From Liolophura sinensis (taxonomy: Eukaryota; Mollusca; Polyplacophora; Chitonida; Chitonidae), in the NCBI RefSeq assembly GCF_032854445.1, contig NC_088301.1, positions 53,493,187 to 53,557,186 of the forward strand: a stretch of DNA of 64,000 nucleotides. Reading direction: 5' to 3'. Under the pieces are notes generated by a model. It saw only the letters and a list, made by a program, of their open reading frames with translations, was not told the origin of the DNA and ran no database searches. This document shows positions 23,949 to 37,300 of this stretch, piece by piece (positions within the stretch are counted from its first letter, which is position 1; every line of letters starts with the position of its first letter). The position numbers were made by a program, and so were the translations under genes.

Positions 23949-24559
23949 AAAATACAATGCATTACTCTATATATCGGCCTCCATATATGTAAACTGAGCG
24001 GAATATTTGGGAATATGGGTCTGAGTTGTTTGTTATACATAGCTCTCACTTGGATGTGTAGTTGAATAGTACACCTCAGCATTGATTAGTTACTTTTAGA
24101 TGGAAAAACAGCTCAGCCAATGAAATGGAATGTCAATGTTTCTCATCTATTACTGTTGATGTCTCTCTTTGAAAGATGCTAGAATAAATTTACGTGACTG
24201 TTCCTACCACCAATGAACTGCGGGAAAAAACGGCCATCGAGTACAAGCCCAGCCCTACCTCTTATCGAGAAGAGACAAAGCGGAATGAACGTTTATGCCT
24301 TAATGCCCCTTAAGCGATATTGCAGCCATACTGTGGCAACCATAGGCAAGCAAAGTATACACGAATCATGAGTTATCCATCGAAACAGGCATTTATCAAA
24401 ATCAACTTCCTAGCATCCTCATGTGCATCCGTTGGAATCCGGTCACTTGATTATGTAAATTTGGTTCATGTAAAACAAAAGCAGTGATGGATACCTATGT
24501 CAACAAATCAAACAAATAATACCAAAAACAACGCAATTTGACAGTTCATCAACTTGGAC
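23949..24559. other. Intergenic between the SINE and the PBRM1 3' end
   Basis: No exon or repeat recognised. The PBRM1 transcript may end anywhere from here to about 25,000 because no unambiguous - strand polyadenylation signal was found. Confidence 0.4.
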
Positions 24560-25330
24560 AATTTAATAACATAAAATGCTGAACACATAGCAAAACAATC
24601 ATCAACACAAAACATGATTTTTTTTCACATTCTAATTTTGTAACCTGCATGTTGTAGGTAAATAAATGCTGTGAAATGTTCAAATGAACCTAGACAATAT
24701 AGGGTACATTTCAGAACTGGATACTTTCGGCTCTTTACCACATGGGAAAATGGAATTGGCTGTATTTAGTGTACTTTAAATGCAAATCTACTGTACCATA
24801 TTCACCTACTCAACTTTCTATCATTTCAATAATGATCGCACACAATATTATACATGTAGTATACATCAGTATTTCCGCTTAACCCTCTGCTAAAAAGCAC
24901 ACTTACATGTACAATCACTACACAACCGTATATAAACATTCACTTCCAAACAAGATACAGAAATGAATAAGTTACTATAATCAGATGATGTACAGTGTGT
25001 CTGTATTACATGGGTATAAATTTCACCAGTAAAACTCAACACAATAATGCTGCTGCTGATACACACAGTCACCTGTTCAGTGAAAACTAATGCATGATAT
25101 CTAAGATGTATGGTAAATAGATGGGGCAGTGACTTGGAACAGGAATAGGAGTTCAGTGGCAGTGCACAGACATCTGAAACTAGTTTGAATGCTTAGATAA
25201 CCAACTAATGAACTATAATCATTAAATAACACATAATTTAAGCTGGTCCAAACACAATACGTGCAGCACAAGGCTGAGCAAAGAAGTGATCACACTCATG
25301 AGTCATCAATGTGAGATGTGCATGTGCTTC
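24560..25330 (-). other. Probable PBRM1 3' UTR
   Basis: This AT-rich sequence lies downstream of the split stop codon and is free of SINEs. An ATTAAA-type hexamer on the - strand lies at about 24,562-24,567 and is one candidate polyadenylation signal. The true end is unknown. Short ORFs on the - strand (for example 24,890-25,072) have no family resemblance. Confidence 0.4.
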
Positions 25331-25332
25331 TC
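25331..25332 (-). CDS. PBRM1: PBRM1 terminal exon: last two bases of the split stop
   Basis: The acceptor CTGTTTCCTTTCAG is excellent and is followed by GAGAAGCAC. Joined to the T at 26,348 it gives TGA. Everything after it is 3' UTR. Without this splice the frame stays open for 51 more residues. Confidence 0.75.
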
Positions 25333-28300
25333 CTGAAAGGAAACAGAACAATGAAGTAGTGTCACATGCTATGTTAACCAACCATAAGTACATTATTACA
25401 TATAAGGTGGGAGGACTGAGGTATTTTGAGTCATCCTGTCTGCATGTTATGTACATTATTAATTGAACACCTCCTTACATCTATATATGAAGGAAGTCAC
25501 AAGTCATTAAGATCAATACGCTCAGAGTAATTTATGGAGAAACATCACCATGTCTGACCAATTTTCTTTTAAGTACCTCAGGCTGAGAAGTTTTCAGCCT
25601 CCCCTCATACACATTTATGTATATATTGCAACTTAACATTTTTCCTTCCCTGCGATTATTACATGGAATAAAATTTGTGTAAATATTTTTAATTTTAAAC
25701 CACAAATAAGAGCTTGAAAATAATAAACTATATATCCAAAAAGTCCTGGACACTTCATTGTCAAAATCAGTCAGCAAAATGTTCCACATACATATACTTC
25801 AGCCATTATTCTGGTGGTATGTAACATTGTCTTTCTCATCTATTTATTTATCTGATTGGAGCTGTACACCACATGGTGAATATTTCACTTGTACAACCAT
25901 GGTCAGCATTATGGTGGGAGGAAACCAAGCAGAGCCAACGTACGACCGAACACTGTTTTGTTCTCACCACATGAACAGTAGAGTTGAGTGAGTGAGTGCT
26001 TGGGGTTTAACGTCATACTCAACAATTTTTCAGTCATATGACGACGAAGGAATCTTTAGGGTGCATGTACGTGTAATGTGCCTCCTTGTAGCAGGACGGA
26101 TTTCCACCGCTCTTTTATTTAGTGCCGCTTCACTGAGACGACTTACCGAAGGCAAGTAAGCCGCCCCACCCGAGCCATTATACTGATACGGGTCAACCAG
26201 TCGTTGCACTATCCCCTCCATGCTGAACGCCAAGCAAGGAAGTTACAACTTCCTCTTTTAAAGTCTTAGGTGTGACTCGATCAAGGATTGATTCTGGATC
26301 TACCGGTCCCGAAGCGGAAGAAATTTCCCATGAAGTTTGTAACTTACACAGCTGATCAAAGGAGAGTGTACGTTGTACATTAAGGGTGTCCTTCATCATG
26401 AGATCTCTGAGTGCCCAAAGAGCTGTTACTACACTGTCGTGATAACCTGCACCCTGCCCCAGCCATTGGGTTGGTAACTGGGTAGTGCTCTTAGGCTGGG
26501 TGTTCTCCTGAGTGGCTGTGAGTGAACGCTCAAAGTCTCCAACAGTGCGGCTCTCTGAATTCAAACTCTCAATGTACCTACAATCAACAGGAATGTAAGT
26601 ATTCAGCAACTTATGTCATCAAATAACTCAAAGCTTCATCTGAAAGTACTGATTAACAAGTGCTCGAGTACTAAAAGTTTGCAACAAATTATGAAACTGC
26701 TTCAGAATCAACAGCATTAAATATGCAATATTCACCAATGTAATGGTGTAGTCTAAAAACTACAGATAAATGCCAATTTCCGTCAACATGTACATTGCTG
26801 AATTCAAGTAGACTTCAGTCATTTGAAACAAACTGGTATAATATAGGTGCACAAAAGTGAGAAAATCCATGGGAAATCAGTTCAGCTCTGATCTCACATT
26901 GCCAAAAAAAAAAATTTCCAATTCATATGCAATTTGAATTTATTTTCCCCATATAACGAAACCAGTGTAAACTATAGGTAAATGGGTCGATTTTGGTACT
27001 TAGTATTCACAGACATACCTGATGTATGCTTCGGAATGCAGGAGTCTTTGGGTCCTTGGAGGAACACTGACAAACATAGGAGACGGGGGTCGAGGTGGCG
27101 CAGGTGGAGGTAGATGCTGACCTGTTAATATCAGAACTTATTATATGAACAGATAAATGCATAAGTTGTTGTACTGAGATAAAGGGGTGAGATACATTAC
27201 CAAAACTACACATATATTTCACTGAATTAATGGCAAACAATTAATACAAGGTGCGGCTATAACAGTAATATAGCTTTGTACAATATATCTGAACTAACAG
27301 TGCATAATATCTCTTAATATAAATATGATCTCATGTTCGAGAATGCCAATCAGATTTAACTTATGGAAACAACATCTGCTTCTCCACCAATAGGGAAATT
27401 TCACACCAAAACCTCTGCAATAAATTGGTCGCTTGGTAAAAAGTTTGTTAGTTTATTAGTGAGGGTATATAATTGGTATATAATGTTAATTCCCAAATAA
27501 TAAAAGACCATACAATACTGCTTTTAAGCAATGTACATATCCAAGTGGAAATTCATAAGATCTAATCAAAGAACTAGTTATTTATACATGTGTACAGGTG
27601 TTTCAGGAGAAAATGCCTGAAGTAAACCACACTGACGAAGTACGTGTACCTGAGAAACTTTGCAGCAGAAAGCCACAGTTGTACCAGTCAGAGCTGGGGT
27701 TGGGCATGTAAACTCATTGGTCAAAGGCCAATATGAGGCAGCAGAAGAGTGACATATAGTTTAAGGGCAAGGTAACCATTATGTAGATTTTAAGAAGAAA
27801 ACTTAATCATCTTTTAACAGTACACATATTTCACTGAAAAACAAAGATGTCCATCTTAGATCAAGATTGCACTAGACTGTAAAGAATGGTAAACACACTC
27901 AGGTTCTTGCAATATTGGTAAAACTCTGGAAAATGATTCATGACACACAAAAATAAGTCTTTTACATTTGTGGATTATTTGGCAAGGGTGGGGGGGGGGG
28001 GTTAATAAAATGTATACTTAATGATGAATACTTGAAATGGTTTAATAGTGAACACAGTAATACAGAAGAAAACCAAACACAAAGCAACAGTGAGATGAAA
28101 ATTTGCTGCGTTTTACCTCATTCTAAAGAAATCAATAAGGAAACACAGCAAATTGTACAAAACACCTTGTCCAATCAAAAGAATGAGTTGGAATTTAAAC
28201 CATGCAGTATTAAAGTATAATGTACACAGCTTGAATATATATTAGGCAACAGTTTTAATGAAGTAATAATTCTTCATTGCCTTTGGAGATCAACCATGTT

Positions 28301-31300
28301 TCAAAAATTACAACAAAATATTTATACTGGCAAAACTGTCATTGATCTTAACAAAAGAGTCCAATATATTGACCTTGGACAAGATGGTGTAGGTTAAAGT
28401 GAGTACCTGAGTTTGAAAGAGAGGTCGGTGCAGTTGTCAAATAGTGAGACGGTACACAGTTCACACCAATAGGACCACCACCATAGGGAAAGGTTAGTGG
28501 GGGGACCATAGCCATAGTGGGGGTGGACATGCCAGCAAGAGGGGAAGGGCACATACCAGGATAGAACCCTGGGGACATAGTGGGGTGGGGAGCTGAGGGG
28601 ATCTGTGTTAACGGAGTCTGGCCAGGCTGTGGACATGCCCCGCCCTGCTGCATGCCATACTGATGAGACGGGTGGAGCCTGGCGATACCTGGCGGCACCC
28701 CTCGCACGATAGACTGTGGGGGCAGGGCTTGTGTCTGACCTTGCAACAGAACGGACAGAAAAACCAGAGATAAACAACAGAAAACACATAGCATGCAACA
28801 CACGTTCCCCCAAGTACCCAGGTACACTACATTGTACCACTACAACAATACATCCTCATGCCATTCAAGGAAATACAATGCAGTTGTAAGTCTATACTTC
28901 AAAATACACATTTCTTCAAGTCAAATTAAAAGATAATGCAAAACAGAAATATTCATACTGCAAATACTACGTGAGCTGCATGTCAGACTACAATGCTTAT
29001 AGCCCTACAAAGTACAACAACAACATTCAGCAGGCCAACATTCAAACAATATTTATGCAAGACAACAAATGAAATACTTTATTTTTTGAATTTCATTGAA
29101 CCTATTAGAAAATAAATAAACAACAAACACATTGTTCAACTTGTGGGTTTTCAGCAGGTCTCTATACTCTCTGCTTCCGTAGATTTTTTATTATTATTAT
29201 CACAAGTATATCCACATATCTGTCCTTCCCCTTTGGGAAATGGTATGCCTGCATGCCGACAGGAAGACTAGTAGCAGGAATGCTTACAATATAGGTCAGT
29301 GTTTCTCTTTTTTTTTCTTGTCTTTAAAACACCTAGTAAAGTCACAGTAAAAATTGAATACTTTTCAGATTTTTACAAATATCAAATTATTTTGCAATCC
29401 ATGTAGTCACTGTTCCGTTTAAAGCTTATATGTATATGAAGCATTTTAGTCTGACACTTGCTCCCTCTCACCTTGGCTAACAGGTGCTCCCATCATTGGG
29501 CGCATGCCAGGGTATTGGGGATAACCCTGCTGGTGTGGTGGGTACCCGTGAGGCGGGTAGCCTGGTGGTGGTGGGTACCCATGTTGACCGGGGTACCCTG
29601 GAGACTGGTACCCAGGGGGATATGGGCCCACATGGCCAGGTGCATAGCCTGAAGTATACCCTCCTGCAGGAAAGCGGGGTATTTCCAACAGTTATTACGT
29701 TGTATTTCAATATCTTTCCGTTTCAGTGCTTATGGTTTGACTTAAAATAAAACAACAACTTTACAGACAACACAGACGCTGATATCTACTGAGAAGGTAA
29801 CAGCATCATGCAAATGATACAACACTTAGCTTCAAACATACAGACACATAATCCATGCTGCGCTGCTAACATCTAAAGCTGCTTTTTACCTTACAGTTGA
29901 AAACAAAAACAACAGCATCACAATGGCAAAGAGAAATAAAAACTGACCAGGGTGTCTACACATAAAAGGACTAAAAAAAAAAGGGTAAGTGATTGGCTTC
30001 TTTTCAAAACAAACATCCCATCTCTCAAAACAGATCATCTCCACAGAATAATGCTAGATGGGGTATAACAGTGAAGCCAAAATAAATGTTCATAAATAAA
30101 TGGGACTGTCTTATTAAGACTGTTCATAATGCAAAGATACCAGATGAAAGTCAAGAACAAAATGCCCAAGAATGCCTAGTGATCAAAATGCTGACCACAA
30201 CCCTGAGACCTGCTTTAGCAATGCCCCACACTTCCTAGAAGTGTCCTATCAAATGCCCCCAGTGACCTTCCAGCTGTGGCGGCCCATGCCAGACAAAAGT
30301 ACGCTTTATAACAGACTAGCAAGAGCTCATGCAGAAAACTGAAGGGAAATACCTTTCTGCTGACTCTTCTTCTTGCCCTCACTATACCCACCTGGAGTCG
30401 CGGGGCGGCTGTTGGCCCCAGGGGACATGCTACGACCATAATCAGACCACGGGCTTTGAGAACGATTCTGATTTAGGGACTCATTAAATGCCCGGTCAGC
30501 TTCCTGCTGCTTAGCTGCTTGCTCCTCTGCAAGTCGCTTTGCCTTTTCTTCATAACGCTCCTTGTCTTCTTTGCTAAGACTTCGCCACTTAAAAAAAACA
30601 ACAAAAAAAAAACACCAATATCAGTTTAATTTCAAAGGGAGAAAAGAAAGAGTTCTGTGAACTCAGAGTTGCTGAGCACCACAATTAAAGAAGAAACATA
30701 CCTTAGTTCCAACAATTCTACTGATGTCCCCAAAGGAAGAGTCTGGGTTTTCCTGCTGGCACGTTTTGCGTATCTCTCCAGCAAAGACAATGTATCCACT
30801 TGGCACACGTTTAACAACACTTTTCTGTGAACAAAATAAAGAGAATAACGTAAAGCTATTGAAGGAGAGGTGAACTTGTTATTGTCTGAATTACTGATCA
30901 CTGATTGGTGCAGATTGTACTTCCGGTTATTATCGGCCACAGTCTTCAGAATACCGTCCAATATTGTTCCTTTCCCTATACCTTCCCATGTTATCTTTCA
31001 TTTCATCATCTGATGTGAGTTATGGGCCCGAATGTGTGCAGTCTCGCATAACCTTTACGAAAGTAACAAAAGAAAACCGTGCACAGGGAGTTCAGAAGTA
31101 AGAACATCAGAGCAGTAATTTATACCTTCTTGACAGACTTCTCAGGCTGTGGGGTCTGAGGTTCCTCTATGGAGACGCTGGTTGTGTCTGCAGGGGGTTC
31201 GCTGACGGTGTCTGGGATGATCTCCATCTCGACATACGGCTCCTCGGCTGACGCCTTGGCTAGTAAAGGAGACGGCTCCTGCTGTAAACAGCAACATCTC

Positions 31301-34300
31301 CTCAGGTGAAGCAATCTTATTTATCTCCTGAAATTTTATCACCTCATTTTGCTCGTTGCTTGTTCGATTATGGTTTATTTCAATTGTATCATAATATTAT
31401 ATTAGACTGTATACATAATACTTAAAATATCTTTACACACAAGAACAAAAGCTGCAGCACTTTCTCTTTGAAGCAGTTACATCTACAATGAGTGACAGAA
31501 TGCTAACACTGTCTCACCTTCCTGGGGACAACAGGTTTCTTGAAGAAATACACCTCATCATCTGTCACTTTGGGAGATAGCGTGCATTTCTGCTAACACA
31601 AGAATAACATGACAAAGGTTTCAGACAAGCATACGTGTATAAACGAAACAGGATGACTAATTTTAGATGTTTTTGTGATACTGGTATATTAATATTTTCT
31701 CAACCATCAACGAGTAAGATTTAGATATGTATATGCTTAATGCTCTTAAACAAATTGCACTTACCATACCTTCTCAACAATTACAGACACTGGCTAACTG
31801 AGACACATTGAAAGTAAGCGGGCCGATGGTACAAATCTCCAGTGAACCGCTTACAGCGGGTGATATTGACATGCAGGCTAGACAAGCTGGAATACACGCC
31901 TACCCTGCCATATAAAGCCAGCCTTTCCTGACATCTTGCAACTCAAGATGTCATTTTTCAGTATTACACGCTTGTTTAGAAAAAAAACAACAAAAATATT
32001 GATACCTGTTGAATATTGATACATCAACATAGCGAAAATATTTTCCTACCCAAAACTCTCACCACGCTGCTTTCCTGGCTGTGTCTTCTAAACTATACTA
32101 TCCGATATTTGAAATCGATGGTTATGTCACATTATTTAAAGGGGAACATTAAACACCCCACTGCATTAGGCATTATACCTGCAGGATTGTCTTGAATCTA
32201 CTGATCGCTTGGCTTCCTCCCCAGGGCTTGTTTGATCACTGAGTTCACAAAGATGCCTTAGAAATGTGTATAAAACACCTGAAGCACGCACGTCTGACTT
32301 GTAGGTAAACTTCCCTTATATTACTGACCATGGGAACATGACATAAATCTGACAGCTGAGTCAGCTGAGATGCACCCTTTTTAGATTAATTTAAAAAGAG
32401 ATAGTATGTAAACATATTACCACCGGTATTTCAAGAAAAAGTTAGTAGTGCACGTACATTCATGTAAATGTCATTAAATTAGCTAAACCGGACTTTATAC
32501 TTTTATTACGTACCAGATGACCTTGAGAGAATATTGATCCCTGAGTATATATGTGTTGCTGTGAAAAGTATCTCTAATTTGACAGAAAGTATATAAGCAA
32601 TGTTCAAATGCTTATATCCAACTGAAAAGATGAAAAGGCCTGATTTCCAAGTTCCCAGATGAGAATACAAACCGTGTGGATTTCATCTGCCACCCGCAGG
32701 TCTGGGAGGCTCTGGAAAGTAATTTCCAGGTGCAAGATCACACATATATGTTCTGTGTCCTAATACATGTCTATGGTAAAGAGAAGAACTTTCATGTGTA
32801 TTTATCTACCAATCAATCTAAAGGTGTGCTCAAAGTTACGAATGATGCAGAGTATGACACGGTCTCAGTAAATACATTCTTCAATTAAACTTAAGTATCT
32901 TGACAAACTCTTCAGCTGGCTTTAGAAGTAATTACCAGATGACAAACTCATAACAAAAAGCATGATTCAAATATTATGGAAATTCAGAGCTTGTATGTAT
33001 CCCACTGACTATATTTTAAAGCAGCTTTCCCAAATTATTGACAGGCCTTCAGGTACTTTTATTGGTGAATGAAAGACTAATTACTGTGACAAAACTTTTG
33101 AACCAGGTTTTAATGTGGCAATAAAAGCTTTTAATTCACGGGAAGAAGGGCTTGATCAGCAGGAGTCCTCAACACAAGCATGTGCTTTATCCAGATGGTA
33201 AGTTCAAGTTTCAGCCAATGTATTAAAAGTATGAGAGAGGTGGCAACTACTCAGTGAAGGAACAGTGTCCAAATGCCTGGCTCACAGTATCAGACGAGTC
33301 CACCAAGCAACATCACTAGGGGTTACAAACGACACAAAGGTAGTTATTATTGGATTTCTCTCCAAAATTTCTACTTCTTACTGCATTTGACATTGCAAAC
33401 TATGTTAGTATTTTTTCTTTTCACATCCTGACATTCATCACGACATTCATCAGTCCATCCCTGCCTCTTACAACTGTTCAATGGAAAAATGTGAATGGTT
33501 CTCGGCCCCTTCCTCTCTTGCCAAGATGGTATGGCTCACTGTCACTGATTGACTACCGGTAATCCCCTCCTCCCCATAGAGAGATTACTACTTAAGACAA
33601 CATCCCTAGCAAGGCACTATGGTATACAGTTCTGAAAATGCGTTGGTAATTATTGAGAAGGTAGTGTATCTCCATAAAAAAATTCTATTATTAGTCACTG
33701 AAAAGAGAGTATGAATAGAACTACACTTCACGAGCTCAAGAATCAACAAACCTTAAAACCTTGGCAAGCTTGCGTATGCTCTTTTCTGCTTCCAGATATT
33801 TGGATTCACAAATATAAACATCATGTTCAGGGATTTCAATAATACGACCTATGAATGAAGAACAGGTTATATATACAAAATATTTAAATATATAAATATA
33901 TATATATATATACACACACATATACATTTAAGAAATATCAGTATAAACTATTATTAAAACATACAACTAAGTAATAATGCTGAAGCTTTACATCATAGAA
34001 GGAGCTGAGGAGAAATGTTATCCATTCAGTTTTTTGTAATTCGTTTCGATAGACGCAATCTTTTTTTTTCTGTTACACACAGATAGACAATAACATCTGG
34101 CAAAAAATCAGGAACTAAGCAGTCACCTACTTTATGACCTATAATACCTTCAATGCCTCAGGTCCGCCTTATTTCCAAATACTAAGCAACTGATGCTATG
34201 GACTTTCTGAGATGTTTAATTTCTGAGAAGTTTAACCAGCCAAAGACACCAGACATGAGACCCCACTCAATCACATTATACTGACACCATGCCAACTAAT

Positions 34301-37300
34301 CCTGTTTCCTCCCCCTAAAGTTTCAGTGTTGATTACCAAGCAAGGCAGCTATAAGTACTATTTTTAATGTCTTTGGTATGATCCGACCCGGGTTTGATCC
34401 CAGGTCGCACTACTTTGATGTGGACCAATAGGCCACCAATGCAGTCCAACAGGAATGATCTCAAACTGTACATACATTCTACAATGAATAGGCACCTATG
34501 TATTTTGAGACACTAGACAACACAGGCTGTGGGATCAAAGGTTCGCTCTACTTACAGCTGAGATACTCCTTAATGTGCTGCACGGAACATTTTCCCATAA
34601 TGCTGTGCATGGGATTGGTGTCTTCTATTGAGCTGAGGAACACCTCACGTTTAAAGAAGAGTCGTGTGGGAGCATGTTCTACCTCCACAGGACGAACAAA
34701 CCAAGGGCCACAAAAGTAGGGATTACCACTGAAATAAAATCAATCACTCCATAATCAACATTTGTTTTTCTGACATTTAGCATCATTTTTCACTGAATTT
34801 AATATTCTATCAGCATTTTAAATTTGAACAAATGATGAAATCATTAGTAAATGTAGAACAGCAGCAGAACGAGAGATAAGAGATGGTAATAAGAGTACTT
34901 AAAAGTGAAAAAATTAACACCAATTATTTTTGGAAGAATGTACTTACCTTTGGTCAGTCCATATCTTGTCAATTCTGGCTATCAAAGGCCTGTCTTCACT
35001 AGATCTGACATACACACTGTCACCTAATATAAAAACCAGGCATAGGTATAATACATCAGAGCACACAGTAATAAAAAAAAGGTAACATTACACAAAGAAA
35101 ACCGAGACATCCTGCACTTAAAAGTTGAAGTGACATTTACTGCATGTAATTCTATATCTGTCAAAATATAGAAGAAACCAATATTAAAATTAAAATGTAA
35201 CCGGGTATAAATGACTACGTAAATTACTTATTCAACAGTCCTTAACTGCAATATTATACCAAAACGGGAATACGACTAGAATACCCTCGGTACATCATTC
35301 TTCAGAAGCGAGATTTCAATGACGTCAGAAAGAAGTGAAAACATGCCACTGCCTACTGATACATTTCTGAACTGGTCCTTTGTGTTCAAATCATTTATGT
35401 GTATATTAAGTGTAAACTACATTACCTATTTTGAACGCTCCTGCAGGAATGTTATACTGTTCGTAATATGTAAGCCCATCCTCAGTTGTGTTTGCAGTCT
35501 CAGAGAGCACATTCTATAAAACAAGGTCCAATTACACATTTGCAAATGCAGAGCTTAATAAAGCTGTCATGAGATAAACTTTCTGAAGTCCAAAGACACT
35601 GTAATTCATTTTCAGAGATGATATTATCAAGTTTTTTTAACAAAATTTTAATAAATTCTTATTTTTCAAATATATATTGAAACTCATCTTTCTTTGAATA
35701 AGGAAATAATGAGTGTCATGAAACATTACAAATTTAAATTGAAGAAATGTCACGTTACAACCATGCAAAAGTGTTTCTTACAATTCTGACTTTATCCAGG
35801 ATGTGTGTTTCCCCATCATCCAGTTCATCTTTTTCTTCCAACTTGCCCTTCTCAGCAAACACAGATGCTACTCGCACCGGGACAAGGGGCAAATCACGGG
35901 GCAAGATCTTCACATTATCATTACGAGGCACTTGCCAAATCTACAACCACAAAAGGAAAATGATTTTGCTATAGATCATTCAGGTTAATAGCAGGCTTAA
36001 CTGCTGAGACACTTGGGTCCTGTAATCTTATATATACTTGTCATAGTCCAGTTGTTTAGTCTAATTTTACACTTCAGCAATGATGCTCTACTGGCAGTGT
36101 TTTATCATTCATACCACATTACTGCACACTGTTTTTTTTTTTTTAACTTACCTTTATTTTCTTGAATGCCTTGTGCCTGGCATTGTAACGGAATTCACTC
36201 ACATACACATCTTTGTCTTCAAATCCCTGTTGACATGTAAAGAGAAAACAAATTTAATTTCGAAAGGATACTTATGCAATAAATGTTCCCTTTCCAGTCT
36301 GAGTTATCATCATAATAGCTATGTCATAATTTTGATGAAAATGAACGAAACTGTCCAACATACTTGAAATGTATTCCTTCATGGTGAAGTAACATGCCAA
36401 CTTTATATTTTGTATCATACACCCTCCAGAAAACTTCTTTAGCAGATAGATCCATGGAGGACGTGTAAACTTACAGACTGCACAATAAACCTTGTTAGGC
36501 CAATTACATTACAGTCATCTATCCATAATACAGTCTTTTGTACTGTAACAGTTAGGTAAGCAACTTTGTTGTACACTCATAACATACCTCTGGTTTCTGC
36601 TTGAAGTAATCCTTCACAAACATAACATAGCACTTGCCAAGAACATGGCTTAAGGGAACTTGAGTAAAGAAGTCACTCTTGAACACTTCCTGGAAATGAT
36701 AAAATTCCAAACACTGACAGCCATTCATAATCTAGTAATCTAACAATACATATAATCATGTAAAAAACATTATTTAATTCAACAGTTACTCATCAGGCAA
36801 GACCTATAATCTTATTGGAAGGTTGTCAATATTATTTGAAGGATGATATGAATGTCACATGTATTTGACCTCTGTTCTTATGATAAGATTCATATGGCAA
36901 GTACAGGTACAACATAGGTTAAAATGGCCTGCGCATGTAAGGCTCATCAGCCCTTTCCTTGGCACTAAGCTAGTTAGAGTCCTAATTATAGGGACCAAAG
37001 CTACTCTGCTTTACAAGTGCCTTCCTGAAGGCATATTGTAGTGAGCTGATCAGTTCCTTCTCGTTACAGATTTGAAATCTACACACAACTGATCATCATA
37101 ATGTCCTGCATTTCATCACACAAGTTAAACCCTTCTGAAAATGGATGTCCTCGTCAAATCACTAGACTACCTTTTCCAGAAACTTCCTCGTAGCTAAGTG
37201 ATAGGTTTCATTGGGTCTGTAAAACCAGTTTCCATAGAGCATCTGGTCGTCGTTCGCATCCTTGTACAGTCTCTCTATACACAGTATGTGTGGCTCCAAA

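Noticed and set aside
26193-26347. Longer PBRM1 C-terminus read directly from the last coding exon
   Set aside because: The extension is SINE sequence. The strong GTAAGT donor, the good terminal acceptor and the match to the human end point favour the spliced stop as the main form.
27990-28001. Run of 12 G
   Set aside because: A single homopolymer in an intron; not enough separate G runs for a quadruplex and possibly a sequencing or assembly slip.
33736-33759. Alternative PBRM1 donor AG/GTTTGT
   Set aside because: It gives phase 2, which does not fit the phase-0 acceptor of the next exon; the weaker AAG/GTTTTA fits.
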